Part shown: piece by piece, positions 1 to 7,259 of the stretch
Position numbering within the stretch: position 1 is the stretch's first letter
How the letters are laid out: every line of letters begins with the position of its first letter
Assembly: GCA_018402635.1 (NCBI GenBank)
Contig: JAGYIP010000005.1
Coordinates: 186,001-250,000 of the forward strand
From: Burkholderiaceae bacterium
GTDB lineage: Bacteria > Pseudomonadota > Gammaproteobacteria > Burkholderiales > Burkholderiaceae_A
Length of the DNA stretch: 64,000 nucleotides
Direction of reading: 5' to 3'
Made by a program: the position numbers and the translations under genes
The notes under the pieces: model-generated
What the model was told of the DNA's origin: nothing
Seen by the model: only the letters and a program-made list of their open reading frames with translations
Databases searched by the model: none

Positions 1-157
1 GGGGGTTCAGAATCTCGGTGAGTTGAAGGGGTTCGGTGTGTCCCCGAACCAGGTTCACAAGGTCGGTTAATAGATCAATGCGCTGGGCAAAGAGGCGCTT
101 AAATACGTAGTCGTTCTTGGGGTCGAGCAGTGGTGCGTCACTGGAGACTGAAGGCAT
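1..157 (-). CDS. Rpn family recombination-promoting nuclease/putative transposase (partial, 5' end only)
   Basis: The ATG at 157-155 opens a frame that runs off the left edge of the window, leaving 52 residues. The N-terminus contains LLDPKNDYVFKRLF, the usual opening of the Rpn/YhgA-like PD-(D/E)XK nuclease family (the old putative transposase group). The catalytic core lies outside the window, so activity cannot be judged. Known members are DNA endonucleases that promote RecA-independent recombination and are often scattered, mobile or decayed. It is transcribed away from the relic and toxin-antitoxin genes to its right, in keeping with an accessory region. Confidence 0.8.
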   Translation of the reverse strand, partial: MPSVSSDAPLLDPKNDYVFKRLFAQRIDLLTDLVNLVRGHTEPLQLTEILNP

Positions 158-185
158 GGAACATAAGCCCGGCCATCCCGGGCAT

Positions 186-230
186 GGTGTGAAGGAGTGC
201 GAACCCTAAACACCACTCCTTCTGCACACC
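186..230. repeat. Imperfect inverted repeat upstream of the Rpn gene
   Basis: GGTGTGAAGGAGTG (186-199) pairs with CACTCCTTC plus CACACC (214-230), with a 3-nt bulge and a 14-nt loop. It lies about 30 bp upstream of the Rpn start codon in a stretch without an intact gene. No T-run follows on either strand, so it is not an obvious intrinsic terminator. It could be an operator, a leader structure or the end of a mobile fragment. Seen directly in the sequence; function unknown. Confidence 0.5.
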
Positions 231-271
231 ACTAGCCGTTTCGGCGGGGGCTTGGCAACTTCACTGCTTGA

Positions 272-466
272 GTGACGCTCCCAGGGCTAGACGCCCAGCA
301 TGACTGCGCTAAGCGGCAGACGACTTTAGTCGGCCCATGCAAGAGCTTGTCACCAGTTACTGCTGGGGCAATATCTGGAGCCGGCCCGGGCTTGATCACC
401 GGTCGCGCAGCTAATTTTCTTCAACCTAGCGCATTACTAATTCAGCAGATTCGACCAGACGTTTGA
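272..466 (+). pseudogene. Decayed 4-carboxymuconolactone decarboxylase (PcaC/CMD family) fragment
   Basis: Read in one frame (313-411) the DNA encodes AADDFSRPMQELVTSY followed by CWGNIWSRPGLDHRSRS and then a stop. This matches the core of carboxymuconolactone decarboxylase (family pattern roughly LQELVTxYCWGxIWxRPGLDxxxRS). The preceding family motif (like LGDAHVDRA) is recognisable in another frame as PGLDAQHDCAKR (about 284-316). The following NLAMLTALNRP-like segment is split between two further frames (about 412-460). At least two frameshifts and no usable start make this a dead remnant. PcaC acts in protocatechuate ring cleavage; no other pca gene is visible here. The open frame at 272-466 is only a by-product of the decay. 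Confidence 0.65.
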
Positions 467-582
467 TTTTGTGCCACACCCTGCCGCAATAGTCTGCGTT
501 TGCCCAGCGGGCTTTGTATTTACAAAGTAAACTAAATAAACTAAGGTCTGCGGAATTGAATGTTAAATTTTTCTACCAAGGT

Positions 583-810
583 GTGCACTTTGTATGGGAC
601 GACGACAAGGCAAGAACGAACAAGATCAAGCATGGGATTGGCTTTGAAACCGCTACCACCGTCTTTTTCGATCCCCTACTCAAAATTATGGACGCAACAA
701 GCGGTAATGAGTTGCGACACGCAGTGATTGGATTCGACTCTTCCGCCCGTCTTCTATTTGTCGTTCACCTTGTATCTGGAGACGATCAGATAAGAATTGT
801 TTCTGCATGA
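583..810 (+). CDS. BrnT family toxin, C-terminally truncated by an in-frame TGA
   Basis: The product starts VHFVWDDDKARTNKIKHGI, the usual opening of BrnT ribonuclease toxins (xFEWDxxKaxxNxxKHGVxFExA), and ends with the family's DDQIRIVSA. BrnT proteins then normally continue with an Arg-rich tail (SAR-A-xxRERxxYE). Here TGA (808-810) falls exactly where the first Arg codon should be, and the same frame reads on as RATRSEEKTYVD to a TAA at 847-849. A CGA-to-TGA mutation would explain this. The start is uncertain: GTG 583 fits the family length (75 aa), while a TTG at 514 would add 23 residues. The antitoxin follows directly. The toxin may be inactive; family assignment is confident. Confidence 0.75.
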   Translation: MHFVWDDDKARTNKIKHGIGFETATTVFFDPLLKIMDATSGNELRHAVIGFDSSARLLFVVHLVSGDDQIRIVSA

Positions 811-838
811 CGAGCCACCCGCAGCGAGGAAAAAACCT

Positions 839-1123
839 ATGTCGATTAATCGAATTAAGGAACGCCTTACAAAAAACAGGGCGATGAGAACTGTAACTGT
901 AAGGATGCCTGCAGACGCAGTGGAGGCAATGAAGCAAATCGCTCCACTCCGCGGATTCTCAGGCTATCAGACGCTATTGAAGCTTTATGTCAGCGAAGGC
1001 CTGCGACGTGATGAGGTGCTTCTTGATCCGCCGGTAACAAAGTTCATTCAAGCACTCCTGGATCGCGGGGTTCCAGCCAAGATTATTGAGCAGGCATCAC
1101 GAGAGATCGCTAGCAATAGCTAG
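839..1123 (+). CDS. Ribbon-helix-helix (BrnA/CopG-like) antitoxin
   Basis: This 94-residue protein has a basic N-terminus and then TVTVRMPADAVEAMKQIA and GYQTLLKLYVSEGLRRD, a strand-helix-helix arrangement typical of MetJ/Arc/CopG-fold DNA-binding antitoxins paired with BrnT toxins. The chosen ATG (839) has GAGGAAAA about 7 nt upstream; an ATG-less upstream extension to 797 lacks such a site. The C-terminal half (residues 60-94) would be the toxin-binding part. It follows the truncated BrnT gene and would overlap the tail of a full-length BrnT by about 11 bp, the tight coupling usual for this operon type. It presumably neutralises BrnT and represses its own promoter. Confidence 0.7.
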   Translation: MSINRIKERLTKNRAMRTVTVRMPADAVEAMKQIAPLRGFSGYQTLLKLYVSEGLRRDEVLLDPPVTKFIQALLDRGVPAKIIEQASREIASNS

Positions 1124-1334
1124 CAATGAGGTCCCGAAGATTATTCTGCCTTGTAGCACCGTAGCAAGAGGAGGCAAGAAATTTTCAGCCTCGAGCGCAT
1201 CCCAAACGTAAGCCTTGGCATCACGAGCCATAGATGCTCTAACGATCAGGGTTTAACCATGAGATACCCACTGCGCTGTATTCTGAAGCCCAGGCCGTGC
1301 GCAGAACCAAGGTCTTGGAGCAATAATAGGCGTC

Positions 1335-2545
1335 ATGAACCTCTCTGACACCGCAGCTGCCCTTCCCCTTTCACACCTTAAGGTGCTGGAGATGGGTCAG
1401 CTTATTGCTGGGCCCTTCTGTGCAAAAACCCTGGCCGATTTTGGTGCGCAGGTGGTTAAGCTTGAGCCGCCCGAGGGCGGCGACCCTCTGCGTAACTGGC
1501 GGGTGATGCGCAACGACGTTTCGCTCTGGTGGCATGTGCAGTCGCGCAATAAGAGGTCGGTAGCGCTCGACCTCCGAGTACCCGAGGGGCAGGCCATTGC
1601 CAAACAACTCGCCGGCCAGGCGGACATTCTTATTGAAAATTTCAGCCCCGGCACACTAGAGAAATGGGGCATGGATTACGGCACCCTTGCCAAAGACAAC
1701 CCGGGCCTCATCATGGTTCGCATCTCGGGCTTTGGTCAGACCGGCCCCTATCGCAAGAACCCGGGCTTCGGACTCATTGGCGAGGCCATGGGTGGGCTGC
1801 GTTACCTAAGCGGAGAGCCAGGGCGTAAGCCCGTGCGCGTGGGAGTTTCCATTGGCGATACGCTGGCCTCACTTCATGCCGTAGTGGGTATTTTTGCGGC
1901 TCTTGAGGCGCGTCGTAAAACCGGTAAGGGCCAGGTGGTGGATGTGGCTTTGTCAGAATCCGTCTTTAACGTCATGGAAAGCCTTGTGCCCGAGTATTGC
2001 CAGGCGGGTATTGTGCGCGAGCCAGCGGGCTCAGCCCTTCCGGGCATTACACCTTCAAACGCCTACAGCTGCACCGATGGGCTGGTGCTTGTGGCGGGAA
2101 ATGGCGATGGCATTTATAGGCGTCTTATGGAGGTCATTAACCGGCTCGACTTACGCGACGACCCCGAGCTTGCAAACAACGCCGGCCGGGCCAAACAGGC
2201 CGAGCGCATCGATGAGGCCATTGGCCAGTTCACATCTGTACGCAGCGTGAATGATGTGATTGCCCTGCTTGAATCGGTGCGCGTTCCCGCCGGTCGGGTT
2301 TACACGGCTGCAGACATTGCCAACGACCCACAGTATCAGGCGCGTGACATGCTGGTGGAGACCACCGCCTACGACGGCGAGCCTTTGACCCAGCCGGGCA
2401 TTGTTCCAAAGCTCTCCGAAACACGCCAGGCGCCATCTGGCAGCGCGCACCGAAGCTTGGTGAGCATACCCAGCAGGTTCTTGAGCAGGCGGGCTTCACT
2501 GCTGAGCAACTGGCAGACCTTCAAACCAAAGGAATCATTCGATGA
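1335..2545 (+). CDS. CaiB/BaiF (class III) CoA-transferase, frameshifted near the 3' end
   Basis: The protein (about 402 aa after correction) opens with PLSHLKVLEMGQLIAGPFC and has FGAQVVKLEPPEGGDP and SRNKRSVALDL, hallmarks of class III formyl-CoA-transferase-type enzymes. The Asp in VGVSIGDTLASLHA (around residue 175) is the expected catalytic residue. At 2421-2424 an extra AC (ACACG instead of ACG) shifts the frame; as written it reads to 2579 with a nonsense tail. In the other frame the family's normal ending (KLGEHTQQVLEQAGF and DLQTKGIIR) resumes and stops with TGA at 2543-2545. That stop overlaps the next ATG (ATGA), which supports the native frame. It moves CoA between carboxylic acids; the substrate is unknown. 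Confidence 0.85.
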
Positions 2546-3484
2546 CAAGCCCGTGGCCCAAGCAGGTGGTTCTATGTGATGTCTCGCCACGCGATGGCCT
2601 TCAGAATGAATGCAAGCTTGTCACCACGCCACAGAAAATAGCCTTGGTTCAGGGCCTTATGAATGCGGGCCTGCCTCGCATTGAGGTGACCTCGTTTGTC
2701 TCGCCCAAGGCCATTCCGCAAATGGCCGACGCCCACGATGTTATGCAAGGCGTTACGCGCAAGCCCGGCGTGGACTTTGGTGGTGCTTGTGCCCAACCAA
2801 AAAGGCGCCGAACGCGCCCTGGCCTGCGCACCCGATGAGCTTAACCTGGTGATGTCGGTAACAGGCTCACACAGCCGGGCCAACCTGCGCATGAGCCCCG
2901 AGCAGTCCTTTGAAACTTTACACGAGGTGATTCTAAAAACGCGCGAGAAGGTGAAGCTAAATGTATCGTTATCGTGCAGCTTTGGATGCCCCTTTGAGGG
3001 TCACGTGCCAAGCGATCAAGTGCTGCACTGGGTAACACGATTTCATGCGCTGGGGGTCACGGGCATCTCGCTTTGCGACACCACGGGTATGGCCTACCCG
3101 AGCCAGGTGCGTGAGCTGGTGCAGAAGGTGCAGTCGCTTGCGCCAACACTGCGCATCACCCTTCACTTCCATAACAGCCGCGGCCTGGGCCTCACGAATG
3201 TCTTTGAGGGACTGCGCGCAGGTGTGACCCACTTTGATGCCTGCACGGGCGGCATTGGCGGCTGCCCGTATGCGCCCGGGGCCTCGGGCAATGTGTGTAT
3301 GGAAGACATCGTGCATGCCCTTCACTGCGAAGGCATTGAAACCGGTATTGAGCTTGGGCGGCTACTTCAGGTTTCAAAAGACCTTGGTGAACTGCTTGAG
3401 CACCCATTGTCGGGCCAGGTGGTCTACGCCGGCCCGCGCAGCCGAACCTATGCGCTTGAGGACGCAGCGCGACAGGCGTCGTAG
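2542..3484 (+). CDS. mvaB: Hydroxymethylglutaryl-CoA lyase, frameshifted
   Basis: TIM-barrel HMG-CoA lyase, about 313 aa when the frame is repaired. It shows the N-terminal SPRDGLQNE with the catalytic Arg-Asp, the metal-binding LHFHNSRGLGLTNV, and the Cys loop ACTGGIGGCPYAPGASGNV. An additional G in ACTTTGG (2779-2780) separates the first 80 residues from the rest; deleting it gives a continuous DFVVLVPNQKGAERA. The ATG (2542) overlaps the CoA-transferase stop, so the two are translationally coupled. The lyase cleaves HMG-CoA to acetyl-CoA and acetoacetate, the last step of leucine breakdown. With a CoA-transferase partner it may instead use free HMG or a related branched acid (inference). 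Confidence 0.88.
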
Positions 3485-3495
3485 CTGTACACCCC

Positions 3496-4488
3496 ATGCT
3501 GAAACTTGGCTTTGATCTTGGTGGAACGAAAACCGAGGCGGTGCTGCTTTCTGCGAGCGGAGGGGTCTTAGCGCGGCAACGTCAGCCAACCCCCGTAGCA
3601 GGCGGTGCAAAGGCCATTGTTAATTCGCTGGTCAACCTTCGCGACGACCTTCTTCATTCCCTGGGATCCCCGCCTGGCCCATTCACCATCGGGCTCGGCA
3701 CCCCCGGTAGCCTCTCACCCTCAACCCAAATGCTCCGTAACTCCAACACCCAGTGCTTAAACGGCCTGCCCTTTCAGGCCATGGTTGAGCAGGCCTTGGG
3801 ACAAACCGTTGCCATTGAAAACGATGCCAACTGCTTTGCCCTTGCCGAGGCACTAGCAGGCGCAGGCCAAGGCTACGACTGTGTCTTTGGCGTCATTATG
3901 GGAACGGGCTGCGGAGGCGGTTTCGTTATTGACGGCCGACTGCGCTCGGGCCCGAACCGTCTTGCTGGCGAATGGGGCCATGTCTCGGTGGACCCCAATG
4001 GGCCAAGCTGCTGGTGTGGTCAGAAGGGATGCCTTGAAACCTATTTATCAGGCAGTGGGCTTGAAGCCATGTTTCGTGAGCGTCTGTTCTTGCAGGATAC
4101 TGCGAAGGGAAGGACAGACAAACCCCTGTTGCTCTCGGCAACCGGTCCTGCCACCTCAACACCAAACCTCTCGGCACAAAATATCTTGCAGGCCTATGAG
4201 ATGCATCGAACCGACCTTCCCTACTGGCCCACCCTTTGCGAAGTGACCGAGGAGTTTCTTGAAATGTTTGGTCGCGGGCTTGCCCAGGTTTGCGCAGTTA
4301 TTGACCCCGATGTCATTGTTCTAGGCGGCGGCCTTTCAAACAGCCCACTGCTTTATAAGCATGGGCCCGAGTGGCTTAAGCGTTACGCCTTTGGCGGTGA
4401 ACTCACCACGCCTATTGTGAAGAACACACTTGGTGATTCTGCGGGGGTAATTGGAGCCGCCTGGTTGGGGGCGGCACGGGCAGGCTAA
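3496..4488 (+). CDS. ROK family sugar kinase
   Basis: A 330-residue ROK protein. It contains DLGGTKTEAVLL (ATP phosphate-binding, residues 7-18), IENDANCFALAEA with the catalytic Asp (about 98-110), IMGTGCGGGFVIDG (about 134-147) and LAGEWGHVSV followed by SCWCGQKGCLETYLSG, the ROK zinc site and signature. It has no N-terminal HTH, so it is a kinase, not a NagC-type repressor. The substrate (glucose, fructose or an amino sugar) cannot be told from sequence. It begins 11 nt after the HMG-CoA lyase stop and could share its transcript, although no pathway link is obvious. Confidence 0.85.
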   Translation: MLKLGFDLGGTKTEAVLLSASGGVLARQRQPTPVAGGAKAIVNSLVNLRDDLLHSLGSPPGPFTIGLGTPGSLSPSTQMLRNSNTQCLNGLPFQAMVEQALGQTVAIENDANCFALAEALAGAGQGYDCVFGVIMGTGCGGGFVIDGRLRSGPNRLAGEWGHVSVDPNGPSCWCGQKGCLETYLSGSGLEAMFRERLFLQDTAKGRTDKPLLLSATGPATSTPNLSAQNILQAYEMHRTDLPYWPTLCEVTEEFLEMFGRGLAQVCAVIDPDVIVLGGGLSNSPLLYKHGPEWLKRYAFGGELTTPIVKNTLGDSAGVIGAAWLGAARAG

Positions 4489-4504
4489 CGTTTTAAGTTA
4501 GGCC
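4482..4504. terminator. Possible bidirectional terminator between convergent ROK kinase and HepT
   Basis: GGCTAAC and GTTAGGCC flank GTTTTAA, forming a short imperfect hairpin that contains the stop codons of both converging genes. It is AT-rich in the loop and lacks a strong T-run, so its activity is doubtful. Confidence 0.3.
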
Positions 4505-4987
4505 GTAGTTTTTCTTGCAAAATAGACGCAACCGCTCGTTCCAGTCTAACAAGTCTGGAATAGACTCAGCGACTGTTTGAAAAAACTCCGCAAGGCGCAC
4601 AGGGTTCTCTTCGTATTCATGATTAATTGCGTTGCGTAATGCTCTTAATTGCTTCCAAGCCTCTGCCGAGTCAATAACCTGAAGCTTTTCCATGTAAAGC
4701 AAAACGCCAGTGAAAGGCTCAACATCCTGCTCCTCCTCAATAGCAACTGCCCGCATAGCTTTACCCACATGCTCCTGAAACTCACTGAAACGGACCCGAA
4801 ATGCCGCGAGCGCCTGATGATTTTCGGCAGTCAGGGCCTTCCAGTCTGTAATGGGAAGAAGTAGATTAACTTGCTGCAGAGAGTACTGAAGATAACCGCG
4901 CATTCGACCTAACTGATCGAGCCGCCGCTGAAGAAGTTGCAAGCGATCAGTCAAGTCGTTTCCCCTGATTCTTTGCAATACGTGCAA
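4493..4987 (-). CDS. hepT: HepT-like HEPN domain toxin (RNase or AMP-ylation target)
   Basis: A 164-residue mostly helical protein carrying RNAINHEY at residues 118-125, an exact RX4HXY motif, the catalytic signature of HEPN ribonuclease toxins. It lies directly downstream of, and overlaps by about 40 nt, a minimal nucleotidyltransferase (MntA). In characterised HepT/MntA pairs, MntA adds AMP units to the Tyr of this motif and so blocks the RNase. An internal TTG near 4954 would shorten the overlap and cannot be excluded as the start. The pair is convergent with the ROK kinase and sits beside tRNA-Ser. Confidence 0.75.
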   Translation of the reverse strand: MHVLQRIRGNDLTDRLQLLQRRLDQLGRMRGYLQYSLQQVNLLLPITDWKALTAENHQALAAFRVRFSEFQEHVGKAMRAVAIEEEQDVEPFTGVLLYMEKLQVIDSAEAWKQLRALRNAINHEYEENPVRLAEFFQTVAESIPDLLDWNERLRLFCKKNYGLT

Positions 4988-5234
4988 TGGGGCTGTCGTC
5001 TTGAAACGGCCTTACGAGAAGATCAACCGGCATATCGAGCCTTTCCTCGAGACTTACTTTACAGCGAAGTTCATCCAATAAAGCGGGCGAATCCGTTTCT
5101 ACGTAAAGATCGACATCACCGCCCCGAGCCTCATCGTTAATACGAGACCCGAAAAGCCATACGGCGGACGAGGATCCGATGTGCGTCAAAACTTCTTGTC
5201 TAATAATTTTGGCTTGCTCAGCGCTTAGTCGCAT
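4947..5234 (-). CDS. mntA: MntA-type minimal nucleotidyltransferase antitoxin
   Basis: A 95-residue MNT domain protein. AVWLFGSRINDEARGGD (about residues 24-40) followed by VDLYVE contains the GSR and GGDVDLYV motifs that hold the metal and ATP. The ATG at 5234 is preferred over an upstream ATG at 5279, because the MNT fold starts about 20 residues before GSR; neither has a clear Shine-Dalgarno site. The gene precedes and overlaps hepT on the same strand. By family knowledge it would di- or tri-AMPylate HepT and act as the antitoxin; DNA repair-type pol beta functions are unlikely given the small size. Confidence 0.78.
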   Translation of the reverse strand: MRLSAEQAKIIRQEVLTHIGSSSAVWLFGSRINDEARGGDVDLYVETDSPALLDELRCKVSLEERLDMPVDLLVRPFQDDSPIARIAKNQGKRLD

Positions 5235-5321
5235 AGTCAACGGCCCGAATCCATATGGTCTAGATGAAGCACCACTCAAGTTTACAGAAGGCGGGAGAAC
5301 CTTTGGTAAACTCTCGTTTGT

Positions 5322-5411
5322 GGAAGCGTGGCAGAGCGGTTGAATGCACCGGTCTTGAAAACCGGCGAAGGGGAGACCCTTCCGTGAGTTCGAATCTCAC
5401 CGCTTCCGCCA
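5322..5411 (+). tRNA. tRNA-Ser(UGA)
   Basis: A 90-nt class II tRNA with encoded CCA. The acceptor stem GGAAGCG pairs with CGCTTCC. The anticodon stem-loop CCGGTCTTGAAAACCGG displays TGA at 34-36. The long variable arm (GAAGGGGAGACCCTTC) is typical of tRNA-Ser, and the T-loop is GTTCGAATC. It borders the accessory genes to its left, a common integration setting, but I see no second copy of its 3' end in the window to mark an island boundary. Confidence 0.97.
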
Positions 5412-5421
5412 AGGCAAGAGC

Positions 5422-6207
5422 CTACTTAATCGGCTCTCGAAAAATATGTGAAAACCGAAGCTGATTCATCAGGTGCATTCTTTTGAGCCCCGCAAGAATA
5501 CACAGCCGCACAAGTGCACTCTCCTCGAGCATTTTTGCTCGAACATGGTCAGCCTCAAGCACAATGAGCGTGCTGTCCTGCGCAGCACGAGCATAGGAGC
5601 CACGCGGAACGCCCTTAAGTAGGCTTCTCTCCCCAAAAAAATCCGTCTCGCCGAGTTGACCGATCTCAGCATTGTTCGCCGTGTAGAGGGTCACAGCCCC
5701 TTTCAGTATGAAATAGAAACGGTCGGCTACATCGCCCGGCGAATAGATAAACTCACCCTCCGGATAGCTCCGGCGGCTGTAGTGGTTGCGAAACACCTTT
5801 AAGAATTGGTCTTCGAAATTGGCATTGGGCTTCTTCTCGGTCTGAAAGATTCGCTGAATGCTCGTGCGAATGATTTCGCGCGAAAAAAAACTGCCACGGC
5901 TTACCGCCTGACGAAGCAATGCGCCTTCAATTGGAACGGCCTGCAATTCTTCTTTGAAAGTGAAGGTGGAGCGCCACGGACGCTTACTAATTGTCTCTGC
6001 AATGCCAATGGGGTCTCCGGCCTCAAAGGCTTGGGTCGAGTGAACATCGGCAGAGAAAACGCTGCTGTCACGAAGCAGTGCAGTGCCCTGAAGAATAATG
6101 AAGGCCCGGTCGTCCTCACCCCAGGCAACTGTGTTGTCGAGTTGACAGGGCTCTGTAACCACCCCCTCTGCGGCTAGGTCGGCCAATAATGAATCAATGC
6201 TAAGCAT
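5422..6207 (-). CDS. Protein with two cyclic-nucleotide-binding-like domains
   Basis: A 261-residue protein. The second half (about 140-240) is a clear cNMP-binding beta-roll: FIYSPGDVADRFYFILKGAVTLY, a FFGERSLL segment (the FGE turn of the phosphate-binding cassette) and GSYARAAQDSTLIVLE. The first half (about 10-110) resembles a degenerate copy (DDRAFIILQGTALL, FEAGDPIG). There is no recognisable C-terminal winged helix, so it is unlikely to be a classical Crp/Fnr DNA-binding regulator; it may be a sensor or a scaffolding partner. It is convergent with tRNA-Ser and divergent from the ABC exporter. The ligand and role are unknown. Confidence 0.75.
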   Translation of the reverse strand: MLSIDSLLADLAAEGVVTEPCQLDNTVAWGEDDRAFIILQGTALLRDSSVFSADVHSTQAFEAGDPIGIAETISKRPWRSTFTFKEELQAVPIEGALLRQAVSRGSFFSREIIRTSIQRIFQTEKKPNANFEDQFLKVFRNHYSRRSYPEGEFIYSPGDVADRFYFILKGAVTLYTANNAEIGQLGETDFFGERSLLKGVPRGSYARAAQDSTLIVLEADHVRAKMLEESALVRLCILAGLKRMHLMNQLRFSHIFREPIK

Positions 6208-6479
6208 AAGTACCTCTTATAGCGACAACGCCACTAAGTGCGAAAGTGTAGTGTCTCTCTTCAGCCAAATGTCCACTGCGGTGAGAATAAGTTGACGCTG
6301 GCTGGGGTGGCAGCCCTTTCCTTAATGAGCGTTCGAAAGCCAGGTGAAACCGTTTAAACTTGTAAGCGGGAAGTTCAGCTCACTTCAAGAAATTCAGTCG
6401 TTCCGTCTCAAACCCTTTGAAGCCCGACTCGACCAAAAGAAACTACGGTCGAAGTTTTCGATTAAAAGGCGACAAGTCT

Positions 6480-7259
6480 GTGCCTAGAAACAATCTTTTT
6501 TTGAAACAAACCCTTGCTGTCTCTCGGCGGCTCTTACTTGAGCAATGGCGGCAGAGGCGTGGGCTGTTTTTCTGGGCTATTTTTCCAGCAACGATGATGC
6601 TCTTATTCGGGTTGGTTTACGCGCACAACATCACTATGCGCGCCGGGCTTGATGCAGCCGCCGCCGGAATTTTAGTTGGTGCAGCACTTTTTTTCAGTTG
6701 CCTTGGAGGAACGGTTGCTGTCATAGCAGCTGAACGGGAACGAGGCACGCTGCCTCGCCTGCTCACGACACCACTAAACCCAGCGGCGTACTTTTTGGGT
6801 GTGGTAATAGCCCAGCTGTCACTGGCTGTGGTGCAAGTCGTGATGCTCTACAGCATTGCCTGGTACGTGGGGGCCCAATACCATGGCAGCCTTCTTCTGG
6901 GCGGGTTGATCTTGCTGCTTTCAGTCTTCACCTATGTGGGAATGGGATTTTTTCTAGGTGTACGTTTTGCTAAACGAAGCGAAGAAGTGGTGGTTGCCTT
7001 GTCAGCCATTGGTGTGCCTTTATTGGTTTTGGGGGGCACCTTCTTTCCGCTTGAAATCATGCCCCAGGCCATGCAAGCTTTAGCACAAATCAACCCCATA
7101 CTGCATATGAACCAGGCCTTCAAGGGTGTTGCAGCCTATGGCATGGGCATGGTGGATCTTCGCTTTGAACTGACTTTTCTGGTGGTGTTCTGCGCGCTTT
7201 CTATGGCGCTTGGCATTCGGTCTTATCGGCGCCTGCTTGCAGTGGACAAGACCAAATGA
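6480..7259 (+). CDS. ABC-2 type exporter permease
   Basis: A membrane protein of about 259 aa with six predicted hydrophobic segments. It has the ABC-2 pattern: a first TM (LFFWAIFPATMMLLFGLVY), an EREGTLPRL-like coupling motif (here AERERGTLPRLLTTPLNP) and the late segment LGGTFFPLEIMPQAMQALAQ. The GTG at 6480 places a usual short cytoplasmic lead before TM1; the frame also stays open to a TTG at 6417. Its stop overlaps the start of the ATPase gene (ATGA), so the two form a coupled operon. This order (permease before ATPase) is less common but known. It is probably an exporter of drugs, lipids or polysaccharide; the substrate is unknown. Confidence 0.82.
   Translation: MPRNNLFLKQTLAVSRRLLLEQWRQRRGLFFWAIFPATMMLLFGLVYAHNITMRAGLDAAAAGILVGAALFFSCLGGTVAVIAAERERGTLPRLLTTPLNPAAYFLGVVIAQLSLAVVQVVMLYSIAWYVGAQYHGSLLLGGLILLLSVFTYVGMGFFLGVRFAKRSEEVVVALSAIGVPLLVLGGTFFPLEIMPQAMQALAQINPILHMNQAFKGVAAYGMGMVDLRFELTFLVVFCALSMALGIRSYRRLLAVDKTK

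Noticed and set aside
272-466. Intact small gene of 64 aa
   Set aside because: The frame mixes pieces of a decayed PcaC-like gene; only the relic is supported.
808-810. TGA as selenocysteine in the BrnT gene
   Set aside because: No SECIS-like hairpin follows and BrnT has Arg here, not a redox residue.
1-5400. Complete insertion sequence or integrative island
   Set aside because: No transposase with terminal repeats, integrase or duplicated tRNA end is visible; only circumstantial signs of an accessory region.
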